Assembly (NCBI GenBank): GCA_903845315.1
Contig: CAIMWY010000240.1
Location: forward strand, 1-9,397
DNA length: 9,397 bases
DNA from: an uncultured Burkholderiales bacterium
Lineage (GTDB): Bacteria > Pseudomonadota > Gammaproteobacteria > Burkholderiales > Burkholderiaceae
Direction: 5' to 3'
Part shown: piece by piece, positions 8,198-9,397 of the stretch
How the letters are laid out: each line of letters opens with the position of its first letter
How positions within the stretch are numbered: position 1 is the stretch's first letter
The notes under the pieces: generated by a model
Seen by the model: only the letters and a program-made list of their open reading frames with translations
Databases searched by the model: none
What the model was told of the DNA's origin: nothing
Made by a program: the position numbers and the translations under genes

Positions 8198-9090
8198 GCG
8201 CCCCCCTCGTTCCAGTGTAATTTTTCACGCAAGGTGTCGAAATAACTCCAACCTTTAGGGTGCAAAAAGCGCGCATGGTGTTGCGAGCGGCGCACCGTGA
8301 TGCGGTCACCCATCAATAGAGACGCCAAGGATTGCATGTCAAAGTTGGCGCTGGCGTCGCGACCTGACACCAAGTCAATCACGATCTCACCAGGGTCGGC
8401 CAGCACGATCGGTCGGTTAGAGAGCGTGTGTGGCGCAATCGGCACCATCAGCCAAGCGGGCAAGGACGGGTGCATCAAAGGGCCACCCGCAGACAAGGCA
8501 TAGGCCGTCGACCCGGTGGGTGTGGCAATGATCAAGCCGTCGGCACGTTGGTTGGCCACAAAATGACCATCTACCTCGACACGCATTTCCACCATGCCTG
8601 ACGTGGCACCCCGGTTGACCACTACGTCGTTGAGCGCCAATGCATCAAACACGCAATGTCCATCACGCCATACTTTGGCGTGCATCATGGCGCGGTTGTC
8701 TTCTTCGTAATCACCGCGCAGCATGTCTTTGAGGGTGTCGGCAAAGGCGTTCAAGGGAATGTCCGTGATGAAGCCAAGGCGGCCTTGGTTAATGCCAATC
8801 AAGGGCACCCGGTATTGGGCCAATTGACGACCGTATCCCAGCATGGTGCCGTCGCCACCGACCACCAAGGCCAAGTCGCAATGCTTGCCAATGCCCGCAA
8901 CATCCATCACCGGGTAGCCCGATAAACCGGTGTTGGCCGCTGTATCGTGTTCCAAAATGACTTCGCAGTGTTGGGCGTGCAAAAATTGTGCAATGCTCTC
9001 AAGTGCCAAACGTGTAGACGGTTTGGCGCCGCCTGCGGTTGGCAGTTGGTATTTTCCAAGCAGTGCGATCTGGCGAAACTTCGATTTCAT
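8194..9090 (-). CDS. nadK: NAD kinase
   Basis: Phosphorylates NAD to NADP in the cytoplasm, the only known route to NADP in most bacteria. From the ATG at 9090 the product has 298 residues, against 292 in E. coli. Motifs: GGDGT (78-82) with catalytic Asp80, [12 protein letters not shown] (99-110), LNDVVVNRG (153-161), and the NAD-binding stretch from [20 protein letters not shown] (184-203). All expected residues are present. The open frame can be extended six bases upstream to a TTG at 9096; the ATG fits the family better. No clear Shine-Dalgarno is visible before it. It begins the nadK-recN-rapZ chain and diverges from hrcA across 33 bases. Its stop shares bases with the recN start (ATGA). 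Confidence 0.97.
   Translation of the reverse strand: MKSKFRQIALLGKYQLPTAGGAKPSTRLALESIAQFLHAQHCEVILEHDTAANTGLSGYPVMDVAGIGKHCDLALVVGGDGTMLGYGRQLAQYRVPLIGINQGRLGFITDIPLNAFADTLKDMLRGDYEEDNRAMMHAKVWRDGHCVFDALALNDVVVNRGATSGMVEMRVEVDGHFVANQRADGLIIATPTGSTAYALSAGGPLMHPSLPAWLMVPIAPHTLSNRPIVLADPGEIVIDLVSGRDASANFDMQSLASLLMGDRITVRRSQHHARFLHPKGWSYFDTLREKLHWNEGGA
8205..8208 (-). promoter_or_regulatory. Ribosome binding site for recN within the end of nadK
   Basis: GAGG on the minus strand followed by 7 bases and the recN ATG. It is the clearest Shine-Dalgarno in the window and lies wholly inside the last codons of nadK. Together with the ATGA overlap it points to coupled translation of nadK and recN. Confidence 0.65.
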
Positions 9091-9106
9091 AGACAAATTA
9101 CATCAC

Positions 9107-9112
9107 TAAAAT
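9107..9112 (+). promoter_or_regulatory. Candidate -10 box for hrcA in the nadK/hrcA divergent gap
   Basis: TAAAAT matches the sigma-70 -10 consensus (TATAAT) at five of six bases and ends 11 bases before the hrcA ATG, implying a very short leader. No good -35 box is visible at 16-18 bases upstream (the best alignments match three of six). The CIRCE operator pair TTAGCACTC/GAGTGCTAA, to which HrcA binds, is absent from the visible gap. Tentative. Confidence 0.3.
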
Positions 9113-9123
9113 TCGATGAATCC

Positions 9124-9397
9124 ATGACCATGCTAGACGATCGAGCCAAGTTGTTGCTCAAAGCGCTGGTAGAGCGCTACATTGCCGACGGACAACCCGT
9201 AGGTTCCCGCACGCTTTCCCGGGCTACAGGGATTGAGCTCTCGCCGGCCACCATCCGCAACGTCATGTCTGATTTGGAGTCTCTCGGCCTGATTGTCAGC
9301 CCACACACCTCGTCTGGGCGGATCCCAACATCGCGCGGTTATCGATTATTTGTCGACACCATGCTCACCAGCAACCGTGAGCAATTTCAAGCGCCAC
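9124..9397 (+). CDS. hrcA: Heat-inducible transcription repressor HrcA, N-terminal part; cut by right edge
   Basis: HrcA represses chaperone genes (groESL, dnaK) by binding the CIRCE inverted repeat, and is kept active by GroEL. I translated 91 codons from the ATG at 9124: [20 protein letters not shown] near the start, then [20 protein letters not shown] and [14 protein letters not shown] forming the winged helix, then the highly typical [17 protein letters not shown]. These are family hallmarks. A second ATG at 9130 is an equally possible start that would remove two residues. The frame is open at the window end, so the dimerisation domain is unseen. The position next to nadK fits betaproteobacteria. 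No ribosome binding site is obvious. Confidence 0.96.
   Translation, partial: MTMLDDRAKLLLKALVERYIADGQPVGSRTLSRATGIELSPATIRNVMSDLESLGLIVSPHTSSGRIPTSRGYRLFVDTMLTSNREQFQAP

Noticed and set aside
1..9397. Mobile element, prophage, CRISPR, defence or biosynthetic island
   Set aside because: No transposase, integrase, direct-repeat array, attachment-site duplication or shift in codon character was seen. All genes are conserved housekeeping families in a typical order.

Overview
This window is ordinary chromosomal housekeeping sequence from a betaproteobacterium, most likely Burkholderiales, family Comamonadaceae (a Limnohabitans/Rhodoferax-type genome). That placement is an inference from protein character, the frequent TTG leucine codons and the gene order; no taxonomic marker gene such as 16S is present. 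Coding density is very high. I see no insertion sequence, prophage, CRISPR array, toxin-antitoxin or defence locus, and nothing that looks like a previously undescribed system.

Left block, minus strand, read right to left (3748 down to 1): a secreted tetratricopeptide-repeat protein, lolB (outer-membrane lipoprotein insertion), ispE (isoprenoid precursor synthesis), a tRNA-Gln(TTG) gene, and the first 180 codons of prs (PRPP synthase), which runs off the left edge. Gaps are 11, 13, 32 and 83 bases, so this is probably one transcription unit. The same order (TPR gene, lolB, ispE, prs) is known from other proteobacteria such as Pseudomonas.

Middle block, plus strand (3790 to 5650): mutM and mutY, four bases apart, the two DNA glycosylases of the GO system that limits 8-oxoguanine mutagenesis. 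It diverges from the TPR gene across only 41 bases, and it converges with the next block so tightly that the mutY and rapZ stop ends overlap by 14 bases.

Right block, minus strand (9090 down to 5637): nadK, recN and rapZ, joined by two 4-base ATGA stop/start overlaps, so probably translationally coupled. It carries NAD kinase, the RecN SMC-like repair ATPase and the RapZ P-loop protein.

Right edge, plus strand: the first 91 codons of hrcA, the heat-shock repressor, divergent from nadK across 33 bases.

The longest stretch without a protein gene runs from 542 to 733 and is largely filled by the tRNA. Start codons were checked by hand. For lolB, ispE and nadK the longest open frame begins upstream of the likely start, and I prefer the internal ATG in each case.
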